From Glycine soja (lineage: Eukaryota > Streptophyta > Magnoliopsida > Fabales > Fabaceae): a stretch of 64,000 nt of DNA. Below are positions 21,581 to 34,979 of this stretch, one piece after another. A program made the translations under genes and the position numbers. Position 1 is the first letter of the stretch, and each line of letters opens with the position of its first letter. The stretch spans positions 9,068,731 to 9,132,730 of the forward strand of contig NC_041008.1 of NCBI RefSeq assembly GCF_004193775.1. The letters are read 5' to 3'. The notes under the pieces were generated by a model. That model saw only the letters and a program-made list of their open reading frames with translations, did not search any database and was not told the DNA's origin.

Positions 21581-24500
21581 GATTATTGTGTCTCAGCATC
21601 CTCTAGCACGAGGTTCTAAAGTCATCCACCTAGTTATCTATTCTCATGAACACAAGGTTTGAGTTAACCACAAGATCCAAACACAAATAACACATAGGGA
21701 GTGAGTTATCACATTTTTTTAAAAAAAACAATGATGTAATCAAAATAAATTATGAAAATATTTATAACATAACTCAACTTAATACAATTCACATCACTTC
21801 GCCACTTTATCATTTAAAATTCATTTTTCAATCACCAATCACATTACACATGAATCACACACTCAGGTCAAGATGCAATAACACTAATCAATTTTATAAT
21901 AGACAATTAGCAAGCGTTATGCAACAATTATACTAAGACTCAAGCCTATATGCAATGTGATACCATGTTAGTGAAAAACCACCATGGGTCACTTAGGAGT
22001 ACATAACAAGACACACCACACAATGAGTATGCCTGATCACTCTCACTAAGTAAAATCATAAGGTGATCAGTCAGGATCACTATGTTTTGCGAGAATGCTC
22101 TAACCATATGGGATCAACATAGACTTAAAGGAGCACTCAAATCGAGTGTCTTTACCCCCAAGACTTTGAAAAATTCGTTAAGACCTTACCTTCCTGATTC
22201 AAGTCCAACCCCTAAAATAATATTTGCACACAGACACTGCTCATGAATTATATAATACTCACAACCTCACACTCATGTTTCAAACACGTTTAACACATTG
22301 CGCTACAATTTAACACTTTAGATTCCTAACTAGGAATCCTACATGTTCCCTTTAACACTATGCATAAATACTTTTTTCAAGGTAAACACCAATTGGGTTA
22401 TTGTATAATTCATAGCTCACAATACAAGTATTGTCACATCAAGTGTTAACTGTAACATCCCAATTTTTCGTAAATAAATTTAAAAAGTTTTTTAGTAAAA
22501 ATAAATAAATAAATAAATATAGAGCAAATAATAGGCTGAGTACCCTAGGTATAAATAGTTATGTTAAGTCAATTGTCTCCTTTTGGCCTCATTTTCGTTT
22601 TTCCCCTTCTCCTCTCAAAACCCTTTCTTTTTCTCGCAGCCCACCAAACCTGTCTCAGAAAAATGACGATCTCGAACCTGTTTACCGTTGGATCATCGTG
22701 AAATTTGAGTATCATGTTCACAACCCAATTCCGAACATTCTCACCGTTGGGAATTTTAAAATCATATCTGAGCTTAGAGGAAAACCCTTCGCATTGTAGC
22801 ATTTTAATTTCCCGCAGAAACCCAAATCTGTCTCGATAAAATTACGATCCCGGTTTCATTAACCGTTGGATTTTCATGAAATTTTGATATTTTATTTGAA
22901 ATTCAATTCTGCACGCTTTCACCGTTGGGATTTGCGAGATATTATTCGTGGATGGAGAAAAAGGAATCGCATGAAGACAGTACAAGTGGAGGTTTCAATC
23001 TCTTCTCCGTCTCTCTGACGTTTGGAAATTCTATCGGAGCAGTCGGAGGAATAATTGAAAGAATTTTAGGAAACCGCTAGAGATGTTGCTATCGCTGGCT
23101 GAAGACACGTGAGTCCGCTCAGAGGTAAGGGATGAGTTATTCACAATTGGGGGTTAGTGAGAACATGTGTAGGGATCCTTAGAGGATTAAATTGGGGTTT
23201 TATTTTGGGATGTTTATTAAATTACAAATTTTCCTTTATGATTATAAATAAAATATTGATGTCCTAATGAAAATTGTTTGATAAATTGTACTCTTGATAT
23301 TTATATATTTCGACCTATGATTTTGATATAAGTGTGTAATATTATTTGAGGGGTTTTAGTCCTCATGTTGTGATAGTCTTTTGTATAAATTGTTATATTG
23401 AGGATATGAAATGATGATTCAAATTGTGAGTATGTGATGAATTGTGGAATAACATGTGCTTTGAGATTATAATATTGTTATTGAGATTGAGTATAAGTGT
23501 AAAGTTGAACATGTGTTAATTTGTGAGATACATGAAAACATGTGATGGTGGATTGTGACACTATGAGATGTGAAATTGTGAATGAGTTTTAGTTGTGGAT
23601 AAGTGTGTAGTTAACACTTGAAGTGAAATTACTTGTGTTGTAAGCTATGAATTGTACAATAACCCGACCAGTGTTATCTTGAGAAAAGTGTAAATGCGCA
23701 GTGTTAAAGAGAAAATGTAGGTTTCCTATTTAGGAACCAATGTTAAAGAGAAAGTGTAGGTTCCTATTTAGGAACCAGTGTTAAATTGTAGCGCAATATG
23801 TTGTACGTGCTTAAGACACGAGTGTGAGGTCGTGGGTATTGTATAATTCACTAGCAGTGTCTGTGTGCTAAAATGATTTTAGGGGTTGGACCTGAATCAG
23901 GAGGGAGAGGCCCTGACGGACTCTTCGGAGTGTAGGCCTTGGGGGTCACCGGGTTTGAGTGCTCCTTTAAGCCTATGTTGATCCCATATGGTTGGAGCAT
24001 TCTCGCAAAACATCGTGACCCTGACTGGTCTCCCTATGATCTTACTTAGTGAGAGTGACCTGACAAACCCATTGTGTGGTGTGTCTTGTTATGTACTCCT
24101 AAGCGCCCCAGGGTGGTTTTTCACTGATATGGTACCACATTGCATGTAGGCTTGAGTCTTAGCATAATTGTCTCATGCGCTTGCTAATTGTTTATTATGA
24201 AATTGAGGTGTTATTATGTCTTGATTAGAACGTGTGATTCTTGTGTAAGGTGATTGATGGATGAAAAGTGAATTTTGAATGACAGTGATGAAATAATGTG
24301 AGATATGCTAAGTAAATTGTATTTGGCTACTATATGTTGTTTTGTTTCTCTCTAGTAGTTAGAAATGTAATAACTCACTCTCGGTTTGCTGTTTGTGTTT
24401 GGATCCTGTGATGATCTTGAACCTTGTGTTCGGGGGAGCAGATGGCTAGGTGAAGTGCTTAAAGGAACCTTGTGCTGAAGGACGTTGGGACACAATTCTT

Positions 24501-26181
24501 TGATAGGATGTGACAGTGGGACATAAGTTTTATATTTATTGCATAATTTTAGTCTATTTTATTTTATCTCACTGATTTAACAAAATATTTTTGTAAATTT
24601 TGATGGCCTTGTTTCGAGCCGAATATATTTTTAATAAGTTTTAATTGATAATAGTGAAGTGAATGTGAACCTTTTACCCGTGTGAATTTGGTTACCGATA
24701 TTTTTTTATATATTTTATTTATTTATATGTCGGGGTAGAGGGTATCACATTAACCGTGTACTTGTTCACAACCAAATCTCATGTCCACAATTTAGCATCT
24801 CATAATGTCATAATCCATCATCACATGTTTACGTGTATCTCAGAAATCAATGCATGTTCAACTTTGCACTTATTCTCAATCCCAATAAATAATGTTATGA
24901 TCTCAAAGTAGCATATTATCTCACAATTCATCACATATTCAATTTATCACTTAGGCACAATTTTAATCATAATTTCACAATCTCAATATAATAATTTATC
25001 ATGTCAATCTAGCAATTCTTGTCCAAAGTACAAATAATTTATACAAAAATGTTTCTCACAACATGGGGAGTAAAACCCTCAAACAATTTCACACAATCAT
25101 ATCAAAATCATTGAATCAAAATCCTAGGTTAAAAACACGAAAACACCAAGAGCATTCAATTTTATCAACCAATTCACATCAGGACATCAATTGGTCCGTC
25201 AAACACAATAATATCTTATTTATAATCATAAAGGAAAAATTATAATTCAATAAACATCTCAAAATAAATCTCAATTTGATCTCTTAAGGATTTCTACACC
25301 ATTCTATTCCCAATTGCGATAAACTCATCCCTTACCTCTAAGGGGGCTCACGTGTGTAGTCTGAAAGTGATAGCGACATCTTTAGCAATTCCCTAAGATT
25401 CCTCAAGTTTTTCCTCTGTTTGTTCTGTTAGGATTTCCAAGCGTTAGAGAGAAGGGGAAGAAATTGTAGCCTCCTATTTACTGCCAAAGTGCGAGACTAA
25501 TTTCTCTTTGAAAAATATTATTTCACAAATCTCAACGATGAGAATGTGTGAAAGTGAGTTCCGAAGGTGGTGCCCAAATTGCACAACAATCCAACGGTTG
25601 ACGAATCTGTGATCGTAATTTTATTGGGACAGGTTTTGGATGTCTGCGGGAAAAGAGAAAGCTCAATGCGAGGGACATTTCTTCCACCATAGCCATTATC
25701 TCAAAAACAATGGTGGGTGAGTGTGAAAATAAGTTCCAAACCACCCGTTCAAATTTCACGACGATCCAACGGTTAATGAGTCCAAGATTGTCGTTTTACT
25801 GAAATCGATTTGAGTGTATCTGACAAAAAAAGAAAATTTTGGGAAAGGAAGAAGAAAAAACGGATTTGAGAGGAAGAGGGAATGCAGAGACGTATCGTAA
25901 ATGTAAATAGTGACCTATTAGTCTCTATTTATAGTTAGGGTACTCTGGGCCTTTTATTTACTCTATTTTTTATTTATTTTATAAAAAAGAATTATATTTT
26001 ATTTACTATCAAATGAATAAATAAAATATCATTTCTATTTTTCCTTCAAACCATTATTTTAATTAATAAAATTATTTCTCTTTATTTATTAAATTATAAA
26101 AATCTCATCATTTTTCTAAAATTCTATTTATTTTTAAATAGAAAATTTTTAAATTTATTTTACGAAAATTGGAGTATTACA
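21573..26181 (-). mobile_element. Near full-length large LTR in minus orientation, split by a solo LTR
   Basis: The minus strand starts at 26181 with TGTAATACTCC and continues through 24755, then 22450 to 21573 after the inserted solo LTR is removed, giving about 2.3 kb. Landmarks found in the solo LTR appear here in reverse, for example the complement of GCATTCTCGCAAAAC near 22090 and of AACTCACTC near 21700. The last 200 bases or so of the LTR are missing at the 21573 junction. No internal retroelement genes are present. Confidence 0.7.
22451..24749 (+). mobile_element. Solo LTR, 2.3 kb, with 5-bp target-site duplication
   Basis: Starts TGTAACATCCC and ends GGGTATCACA (TG...CA). It is flanked by TTAAC on both sides (22446-22450 and 24750-24754). 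There is no internal region, primer-binding site or second LTR, so it is the product of LTR-LTR recombination. It landed inside an older, inverted copy of the same family. The frames within it are chance; the stretch is non-coding. Confidence 0.88.
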
Positions 26182-27660
26182 CAATTTAGTTTGTCACAAA
26201 TAATGGAAACAAGACACATATAGAGCCTATTCTTCACACAATTAATTATTTTTCTTAAAATTTCATTAATCGAATAAAATATGGAATTCACACTTTTTTT
26301 TATCTATAATAATTAAAGATGTGTGAGAGATCTTATAAGAAGTCACACAACCCAACTAAACTAGAACACCTTGACATAATCACACTTTCTAACAAATTTA
26401 TTTATAATATATAAAAGTTGAGCTCCTTACTATTACCTGCACAATTGATGATTTGGAGGAAGGAGAACATTCTTCTTCTTGTGTCTATCACTTCTATCTT
26501 CCTTCTCCCTTCTTTAATGTTACTTACAACTTTAATTTTACTCACAACATAACAAAACCCTATAGCAAAAGAGTAAATATATTATCCTTACTTTATCATT
26601 AATTATAAATTTTGTTTAAATAATAATTTTGTATAATTCATTAATATATATTTATTTACACAATAAAATGTAATATAAAATATTATATTTTGACATCTCC
26701 CTTTTTAATAGGTTATTTTCATAAATAAAGTTATTAAAGTTACTTTGTAGACAAAACATAGCCTAAAAAAAATATATCTTTTCTTTTCTTACTACTTTTT
26801 TCTTTTCTTTATATATATAAATAATTTAGCCAAAAAAATATGGAGAACTAGATAAATGGATGGTTAAATTGTACTTAATATTTACATTAAGCGATTGTCA
26901 TATGTCATTTCACTATAGAAATTGAAACTATTTTTCTGAATTTAATTTTTATATTAAGTTTTAAATATAAAAATTGATCTACTAACAATTATATTTTAAT
27001 AATTGTTTTTCATATGATCTTTAAATAATCTTTAAATAATATTTAAATAAAAATCAATCTATAATTTCCTATCTCTTTATTTTTATATTAACATGTTTAT
27101 TTAATTTGACATTTATTTATTTATCTGAGATGTTTCTTTACTATCTTAAGTATTGTTGTCAATTCAACTTATTTATATTTTATTTACTAACAATTATATT
27201 TTAATAATTGTTTTTCATATGAGTATTCAATCAACTTAACTTCAAGTACAAAGATTTATATCAACCTAGACAATCGTGATTTTGCAAAGTTCAAGATATG
27301 GTAAAATGAACTTCATTCTTTTATTTTATCTTATTATACGCATTTTATAACATTCAACAAACAAAATTATTAGTTTATTCTAATTCTTTGATTGATGTAG
27401 TTAAAAAATTATAAATTTTATTCTAAATAACTACTTTGCATAAAAAAATGGAGCAACATCAAATAAAAGAACTATCCGCTTCAAGTTCTGCCAACAATGA
27501 TCTTGGCAAGAGAATGTCAAAAAATAGAAGATCTCTACAATATATAATATCCATGAAATGAATATCAGAATCACATGTATGTTAACCTACCATAACCTTC
27601 ATATTCACAATATTCAATAATACTTGATTTTTTCTTAATTTTAACATATATAAAATAATA
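26182..27660. other. AT-rich stretch, no gene seen
   Basis: May contain the 5' part of the Helitron whose 3' end is at 29072, but no 5' TC terminus could be fixed. Confidence 0.5.
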
Positions 27661-27669
27661 GGATAGAGT

Positions 27670-28160
27670 GTTCACAATTCATGTAACAATCAATGAGATT
27701 GACGATACGTTTAATTGAAATTATGTTGCATGTGAGAGATGCCAAAAGAAATACAAAAGAGGAAAATCAATACACTTGTAGAGAATACAAATAGTCATCT
27801 AAGTATCCAACGTCAATGTTTAATATTTGTATATAATGAATTATTTTTGATAACATAATTAAATAAATATTACAATTTTAAAATCTTTTTTAGGTTCAAG
27901 ATACAATTGGAAGTTTCACATGACACGAGTGTAACAACATTTACAATATTCGATCGAGATGTACAACAAATCCTAAACACAACAACATCTGAACTCCTTG
28001 ACACACAAAATGCAAATAAGACTGACATACCCCAAAGTTGTATACCCTTTGGAAATACACTTTTAAATTTGAAATCAAGCTCACAACTCGAAGGAAGGAT
28101 TTCAAACCTATATCATCAAAAGGACTTTTATCCCAAAAAATATCATTTAGCATGATTCTC
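27670..28160 (+). pseudogene. RPA70-like (replication protein A) remnant, Helitron-type
   Basis: Near 27690-27780 the + strand reads INEIDDTFN, a stop, then NYVACERCQKKYKRGKSIHL, matching the zinc-binding DBD-C of RPA1 proteins (usually YYxxCxxCxxKV). After an AT-rich intron and an acceptor near 27893, FKIQLEVSHDTSVTTFTIFDRD continues the OB fold. Stops and loss of the paired Cys leave it non-functional. RPA-like genes are commonly carried by plant Helitrons, and a Helitron 3' end lies 0.9 kb downstream. Confidence 0.7.
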
Positions 28161-28326
28161 TTCTCAAAGAAATTAAACAGGTAACCATATTTAAATTTAT
28201 TTACATGTTTTACTTCTTGTACAAAGTATTAATAGTTTTGTCCACTAATTAATATTTTTATTTAAAAAGGAGTCCACTTCACCACAAGAAATATCATCAA
28301 ATGAGTGAGATGAATAACTAATTATA

Positions 28327-28680
28327 AGTCAAAGCCCAAAGCTACAAGCATCCAACAAGTCAAAAGGTGCATCTTCATCATCTAATGAAGAAGTTTATCA
28401 AACCTCACAAAGTCCATTAAGAAAAAAAGCGAATAAACAAACAGTCACAAGTCAAAATCAAAAGTTAAAATTATCCAAGAAGTCAAAAGATGCATTTTCA
28501 TCATGAAAAGAAGAAGAAAGTCCATTAAAGAAAAATGTGAAAAAACAATCGTAAGTAAAAGCTCAAAGCTACAAGCAATCAAGAAGTCAAAAGATGCATC
28601 TTCATCATCAAATGAAGTTTATTTAATCTCAGAAAGTCCATTAAGGAGAAAGACAAATAAACAAATTGTTCTGACATCAA
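28327..28680 (+). repeat. Three degenerate tandem repeats of about 105-120 bp, Lys/Ser-rich when translated
   Basis: The block AAGTCAAAAG(G/A)TGCATC with a following TCATCATC and GTCCATTAAG recurs at about 28327, 28447 and 28551. The translated consensus is like SSKLQAIKKSKDASSSSNE then SPLRKK. It extends the RPA remnant as a basic, low-complexity tail. One copy carries a stop (TCATGA). Confidence 0.75.
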
Positions 28681-29040
28681 AGTTTAAAAAAAAACACCAA
28701 AGAAAACAAAATACATGTTACCAGCAAAAGAAATAAATACAAAAAATTTATTTAAATGAATAATTTTCGGTATTTTATTCACAATATATTGTTCTTATAA
28801 AATTTATACACAATGTTTATTTTTATCTTCATGTTAATCAATTTAGTTGAGTGGACAACTTCAATTTTGAAATTTTCCCTTATAGATATATATATTGATA
28901 AATAAAAAATATCTTAATTTATATGTAATTTTTTTTATCTCTTTTAACAAAAAATAATATAAAATATCATTGATGATTATATTTTTAAATTTGATTTATC
29001 AAATAAATAATTTATTTAAATATATATTTTTAATTATCTA

Positions 29041-29072
29041 TAAACCCTTACAAAGCGCGAGTATTTGTCTAG
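29041..29072 (+). mobile_element. Candidate Helitron 3' terminus
   Basis: The sequence CAAAGCGCGAGTATTTGTCT ends in CTAG followed by T, matching the CTRR|T ending of Helitrons. Just upstream is a decayed hairpin (ACCC...CGAGT; intact relatives have ACCCGCG...CGCGGGT). It lies on the same strand as the RPA remnant. Confidence 0.6.
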
Positions 29073-29459
29073 TTTCCATTAATGATAAAAAAATGTTAAA
29101 AAATATAGCATTTCTCCTGATCAAAATACTCTCTAGAAGCAAAGTCATTATCTTACTAAAAGCATGCTTGGATATAAAATCCTCGTGTGTTCTGTAGCTT
29201 CCTTTTTTCTTCCTTCCTTTTTCTCACCTTGTTACACTGCTACTTCTTCGTTCAATTCTTTCCTTTTAAATGCTATTCTTTACACTTATACACGTTCAAA
29301 AGCAAATTAAAACTCATTCATCTTAGTTATTCTTGATCCTCAAAGTTCTCAACTTATTCAAGAAGGACGTTACCTCGGTTAATTTCATTTTCTAGATTAC
29401 TTATCAGTCGCCAAGTTGAGACTTTCTGAGTCAGTACACTTGGATCACTACCTCGATCG

Positions 29460-29554
29460 GTGGCAGAGTATTCTTTCAAAGGGGTAATTTATCGTCCAAA
29501 AATTGTTGGGGACAACCTTGTCTTTCTTTGGATATATTGTTTGTTCAACACCAG
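29460..29554 (+). other. Leader exon of tandem-kinase copy B
   Basis: Matches the leader exon of copy A, including CCAAAAATTGTTGGGG and a conserved GTAAGAA donor after 29554. A TCTTCC-rich promoter-like tract lies upstream (29195-29260). Confidence 0.5.
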
Positions 29555-31656
29555 GTAAGAAACAAAGAAACCTCGCCTAGGTGCTATAGACTTAATAAAT
29601 GTGAGGAACTCTTTTGTGTAAATGACAATATTGTTCATCTCATTCAACCAAAAATAAAATGTCAGCACAAAGATATACATCAAAAGTACTAAAACATGAG
29701 AATAGTATGTATAGGAAAAATCATATTTATCTAATTCCTTTTGTTTAGTAATGATTACAAGGAATAAATTCTTAAAATCCTTGTGGTACTTAATCCATTG
29801 TAGTTAACTGTCCTTATTAGGTAACTTTCTTATTTTTGTTTCAAAATATTTCTTTAATTAGGAGTAGAATAATTGATACAAGATTATTTCAACTTAACTA
29901 ATGATTTCAAATTCAAATCATGAGTACGTAGTTGTATTAAATACTCGTAAAGAAGTTTTATCACTTGTAATGAGTTTTGGTTCGAATAGGATTGTCTATC
30001 CGAAAAACAACGGTAATCTCTACCAAAAAAACAGTTCTTTTTAATTTTGAAGGAAGAAATATATATTATAAGAGTACTAAAAAAGGTTTCCTTTACAAGG
30101 AGTAATTTTTGGTACTCATCTAACTCCCCTTCTCATATAGTTAATTTTACCTTTTTGGTAACTTCTTCCTCTTATTGCACCTAAATTTCATACCATTCAT
30201 GGATCAACTGGTAACCTTTATTTATCCACGTGGATTTGTTGTTATATATACTTGGTTGTATAATAGGTTTGCTAGAGGGAACAACCACACTTTATTTTAG
30301 TTGATCCACACACTTTTCATCTTATTCCACCAAATTTTTATTTCTTTGATCATATTTGAACATGAATTAGATGTTATAGAATTTAATCAGCAGAGAAATT
30401 GCAATTCTTACCAACCATCTTTTGCCTCACTAACATTCAGCATCCCGACGACCCTGCAACGTTTGGTAATTACCTCATGAGATTCAGACGTGATCTCTTT
30501 GTGTGCTGCTTCACTAGCACATCTTCAGACACAATGCAAAAGGCAAAGCACAGTAAGTTGAAGTGGCGAATCTTTCCCTACAAGGAACTTGCAAAAGCCA
30601 CAAATAATTTTGATCGATTTCATTTCGTTGGAAAGAGAGGTGGAAAGAGAGGCCTTATCACTCACTATTAAGGTTAGACTATGCTGTAGCCTTTTATATT
30701 AAGTGTTTTGAGCATTGTTATTTAATTAAAATTAGAATTTTACCTTAGTAATTGAAACTATCAAGATTGAGATTCAAATTCGGCATTAAATACCTAAGCA
30801 AAACTATAATTTTGATTAACATAAAGGACTATATATACCTCATGCTTTTGCATAGAACACTTTCTTCTGATTATTAACATTGTTTTAGGAAAACTTGAAG
30901 ATGGACATGAGATTACAATTCAGCGCTTTAACAGAGACCAGCACTACATATTGCAACAGTTTATCAATGAAACTATTATCCTAAATTACTTACCTCATAA
31001 AAATAGTGTCAGTTTACAGGTGTGCTTCTCATCACGAGGAATCTCTGCAACTGACTGAATGCCTATCCAATGGAAATCTTGCTGCTCATCTTCGTAGTGA
31101 AATGGACGAAAATATTACACTACCTTGGCTTAAACGATTGGATATGGCTATTGATATTGCAAATCCTTTGGACCATCTTAACAATTATGGCATCATCCAC
31201 CGCAATGTGAAGTCCAGCAATTTTCTCCTAGATGTGAACTGTTGTGCTAAAGTTGGTAACCTTCATTTATTGCAGAAACTTCCGGATGGAGTTCCTGTGG
31301 ATGCCACCCATGTTACTAGTGATAGAGCAGGGTCAAGTGGTTATATGGACCCAGAGTATTTGACAAAGGGCCAGCTTAGCGTAAAAAATGATGTTTATAG
31401 CTTTGGGGTGGTGTTGTGTGAGCTTCTATCATCAAAGCTAGCGAAAGACTGGGTTCTGAATGAAGTGGATAATCTTGTTTCCATTTTAAGCAGAAAAATT
31501 GAAAACCAAGCTTTGGTGGAGCTGTTAGATCCAAGACTTGGCTTCGAATCAAACCTTAAGATCAAACAGGTTATGACTGTTACAGCTAAACTTGCCCTTA
31601 AGCGCATGAAATTAATGTCCACAAGAATTAAGGTCAGGTGGGTTTTTTGGGCTTCC

Positions 31657-32089
31657 TGTTGGTTAATTTTGAAAATCGAGATAATCCTGGATAAATCTGA
31701 AGTCGTGTATAAACACTTTCAGATTGAATCAAATTTCGGGGTTCAACCAAAATTGTTCAATCGGATAAAATCAGAAGATTATAATTCAAGAGTTTTGTTT
31801 TGATCTTGTGAGTTTTTCACATGTTATGCTTTCTGAACCAGAATGATTATTTATAATCAAAGAACAGGTGGTTTTTGGCGGTTGATGGAAGTTATTTATT
31901 TTTTAAAAAATTGTCGTTAATGGAAGTTTTAGTAACTTCCATGTAACTTCCAACCGTTGATGGAAGTTAGTAACTTCCATGTAACTTCCAACCTTTTGCC
32001 TAAACCGAACATCTCGTTATTACATTAAAACAAGCGTGCACTCTTATTTTAACATAATAAAGAGATCAATTACACTAAAATGTCCAACA
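31657..32089 (-). repeat. 3' LTR of the copia element
   Basis: 433 bases; differs at one position from the copy at 34980-35412. Contains short inverted GGAAGTTACATGG / CCATGTAACTTCC motifs. Confidence 0.95.
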
Positions 32090-32618
32090 AACCTCCCCCA
32101 TTTTAGTGTAATTACCGATCAAATCACCAAAGTCATAACATACCACAAACTACTGCATAGATGAAATATCGTGACGATTGAATTTCATCTTAGCAAATTA
32201 CACGTTTCAAATATTCGAATATCAGGGTGTCACTAAGGATTGAACCCTTTCTATTCATAATGAATACATGAAGATAATCTGCACAATAGTTTATAACATT
32301 ACTCTTGCTCGACACTAGTTTTACTAGCCTGTGTCCCTATCCTTCATAAGCATATCAAAGCCAAGTCCCAGCTTCTTGAAGCGGCTAAATTTCATGCTTA
32401 TATAGGTAGTCCTTTTCTTTCTTGCACCTGCAAATGCAATTTTTCAAAAGGACCATTAAGAAGTTATACTTCAACCTCCTTAACTTACAGAACCGAACAC
32501 ATTCCTTTTGGGATACTTTCGATGATGTGTTCCAATCTCTACATGTTAAGCTTTCCACATTGAATTCAGCACCTAATGTCATATTAGATGGGAATTGGGT
32601 ATCTTAACATAAGAGATT

Positions 32619-34979
32619 TCAGATGGACTTTAATCCTAATCCCACAGCCGACCTTTTCACGAGATCTCTACTTAACCCTTTGGTTAAATGATCGGCCAAA
32701 TTATGCTGAGTTCTCACAAACTCCACTGATATCACACCATGCATGATTAACTCCCGAACCATGTTGTGTCTAACACCCAAGTGTCTAGACTTCCCATTAT
32801 ACACTTGACTATATGCCTTAGCCAAAGTTGCCTGACTATCACACCTGATAGACATGGGAGGTATAGGTTTGGGCCACAATGGAATCTCATAGATCAGATT
32901 TCTTAGCCACTCAGCTTCTTTACCAGCTGCTGCTAAAGCTACAAATTCAGATTCCATTGTTGAATTTGTAATGCAGGTCTGTTTCTTGGATGCCCAAGAG
33001 ATAGCACCTCCTCCTAGGAGGAATACCCAACCACTTGTGGATGAATAATCCTCCATATTGGTTATCCAACTTGCATCAGAGTAACCTTCAATAACCGAAG
33101 GAAATCCAGTATATGTCAAACCATAGTCAATGGTTCCCTTTAAGTACTTGAATACTCTATTCATAGCTTGCCAATGATGAGAACTAGGATTACTTGTAAA
33201 CCTACTGAGTTTAGCAACAGCATAAGCTATATCAGGCCTAGTACTAATCATTGCATACATGAGTGATCCTATCGCCCTTGAGTATTCAAGTTGAGACACT
33301 GCTACACCTTTATTAGGTAATAGCTTCAGGTTAGGATCAATGGGAGTACTTACCGGAGAACAATCTTTAAAATTAAATTTCTCCAATATCTTCTCAATAT
33401 AATGTGATTGAGAGATGGAAATACCATTGTTTCCACGTTTGATCTTTATTCCTAAGATCACATCCGCCTCCCCCATATTTTTCATATCAAACTTAGAAGA
33501 CAAAAATGCCTTAGTTTCATCAACTTGATCTTGGTCGGTACCAAAGATCAACATGTCGTCTACATACAGACAAATGATAACTCCTTTTCCATGAGTATCA
33601 AACTTGCTGTATAGACATTTATCTGCTTGGTTTATAACAAAACCACTAGACAACACAACCTCATCAAATTTTTGATGCCATTGCTTAGGCGCTTGTTTCA
33701 AGCCATAAAGAGATTTCATCAGTTTACACACCTTATTTTCATTTCCTGGCATAACAAACCCTTCAGGTTGTTTCATGTATATCTCTTCATCCAATTCACC
33801 ATTTAAGAATGCAGTTTTCACATCCATTTGGTGAATCATCAGATTGTGGATAGCAGCAAGTGCTAACAACAGTCTAATAGTGGATATCCTAGCAACAGGA
33901 GCATATGTATCGAAAAAATCAATACCCTCCTTTTGCCTAAAGCCTTGGATAACCAATCTGGCTTTGTACTTGTCAACAGTACCATCCACTTTCATCTTTC
34001 TCCTAAAGATCATCTTACATCCTAATGGCTTACATCCAGGAGGTAAGTCAACCAATTTCCATGTATTATTTTGCATGATGGAATCCATCTCACTTTGGAT
34101 TGTTTCTTTCCAGAATACAGCATCCCTTGAAGCCATTGCTTCACTAAAAGTCTTTGGGTCTTCCTCAACATTAAGGCAATATTGATATTGAAATTCAATA
34201 TCATTCCTTGACCCTTCAACCAAATAGAGTTGAAAGTCATCACCAAATGACTTAGCTTTTCTTACTCTCGTACTCTTTCTAGTTTCAGTACTAGTTAAAG
34301 GTATATCCTCAATATTAACTGAGACTTTCGACATGGAATTCATGTCCTTTGGCCTAGGTATAGATGTAAACCTTTGTTCATCAAAGATAGCATCCCGTGA
34401 CTCTATAACCGAGTTCACAGCAACAGAATCATTAGATTCTAGCACATAGAATCTATATACTTTAGAATGTTCAGCATATCCAATAAATATGCAATCTATA
34501 CCTCTTTCACCTATGGTTTTCCTTTTAGGTTCTGTAAGCCTGACTACAGCCCTACATCCCCAAATTTTGAGATAACTCAAATTTGGTGTCTTTTTGTGCC
34601 AAAGTTCATATGGGGTAACCTTATTCCTTTTGTTAGGAATTCGGTTCAACAAGTAACAGGCTGTCAACATAGCCTCACCCCAAAATCCTTCACTTAAACC
34701 CGAATAGGATAACATGGAATTCACCATTTCTTTCAAGGTTCTATTCTTCCTTTCGGCTACACCATTCTGTTGTGGTGTATAGGGAGCTGTAGTTTGATGT
34801 ATTATTCCAGTAGATTGAAAATAAACCGGATCATAATACTCACCTCCCCTATCCGTACGAAGAGTTTTGATTAGCCCATTTTGATGAAGTTCTACCTCTT
34901 TCTTATAAATTTTAAATTTATCAAGAGCTTCATCTTTTGTATTTAATAAATATACATAACAATACCTTGATGCATCTTT
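32619..34979 (-). pseudogene. Copia polyprotein, 3' part: integrase core, reverse transcriptase, RNase H
   Basis: The minus frame is open from the LTR border (34979) to 32619; the first Met is at 34736 and gives 705 residues. Before that Met the frame has DRGGEY and [13 protein letters not shown], the last two acidic residues of the DDE integrase core. The first D, the zinc finger, protease and gag are missing. Counting from Met 34736, the RVT_2 reverse transcriptase occupies about residues 225-470 ([26 protein letters not shown] at 391), and the RNase H about 565-690 ([23 protein letters not shown]). There are no internal stops, in keeping with a young insertion. Confidence 0.95.

Noticed and set aside
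21281..26181. The outer block as a single foldback transposon.
   Set aside because: No target-site duplication at its ends, and its inner parts match whole LTRs, so rearranged LTR copies explain it better.
33844..34697. Plus-strand frames inside the copia region.
   Set aside because: Antisense shadows of the integrase-reverse transcriptase frame.
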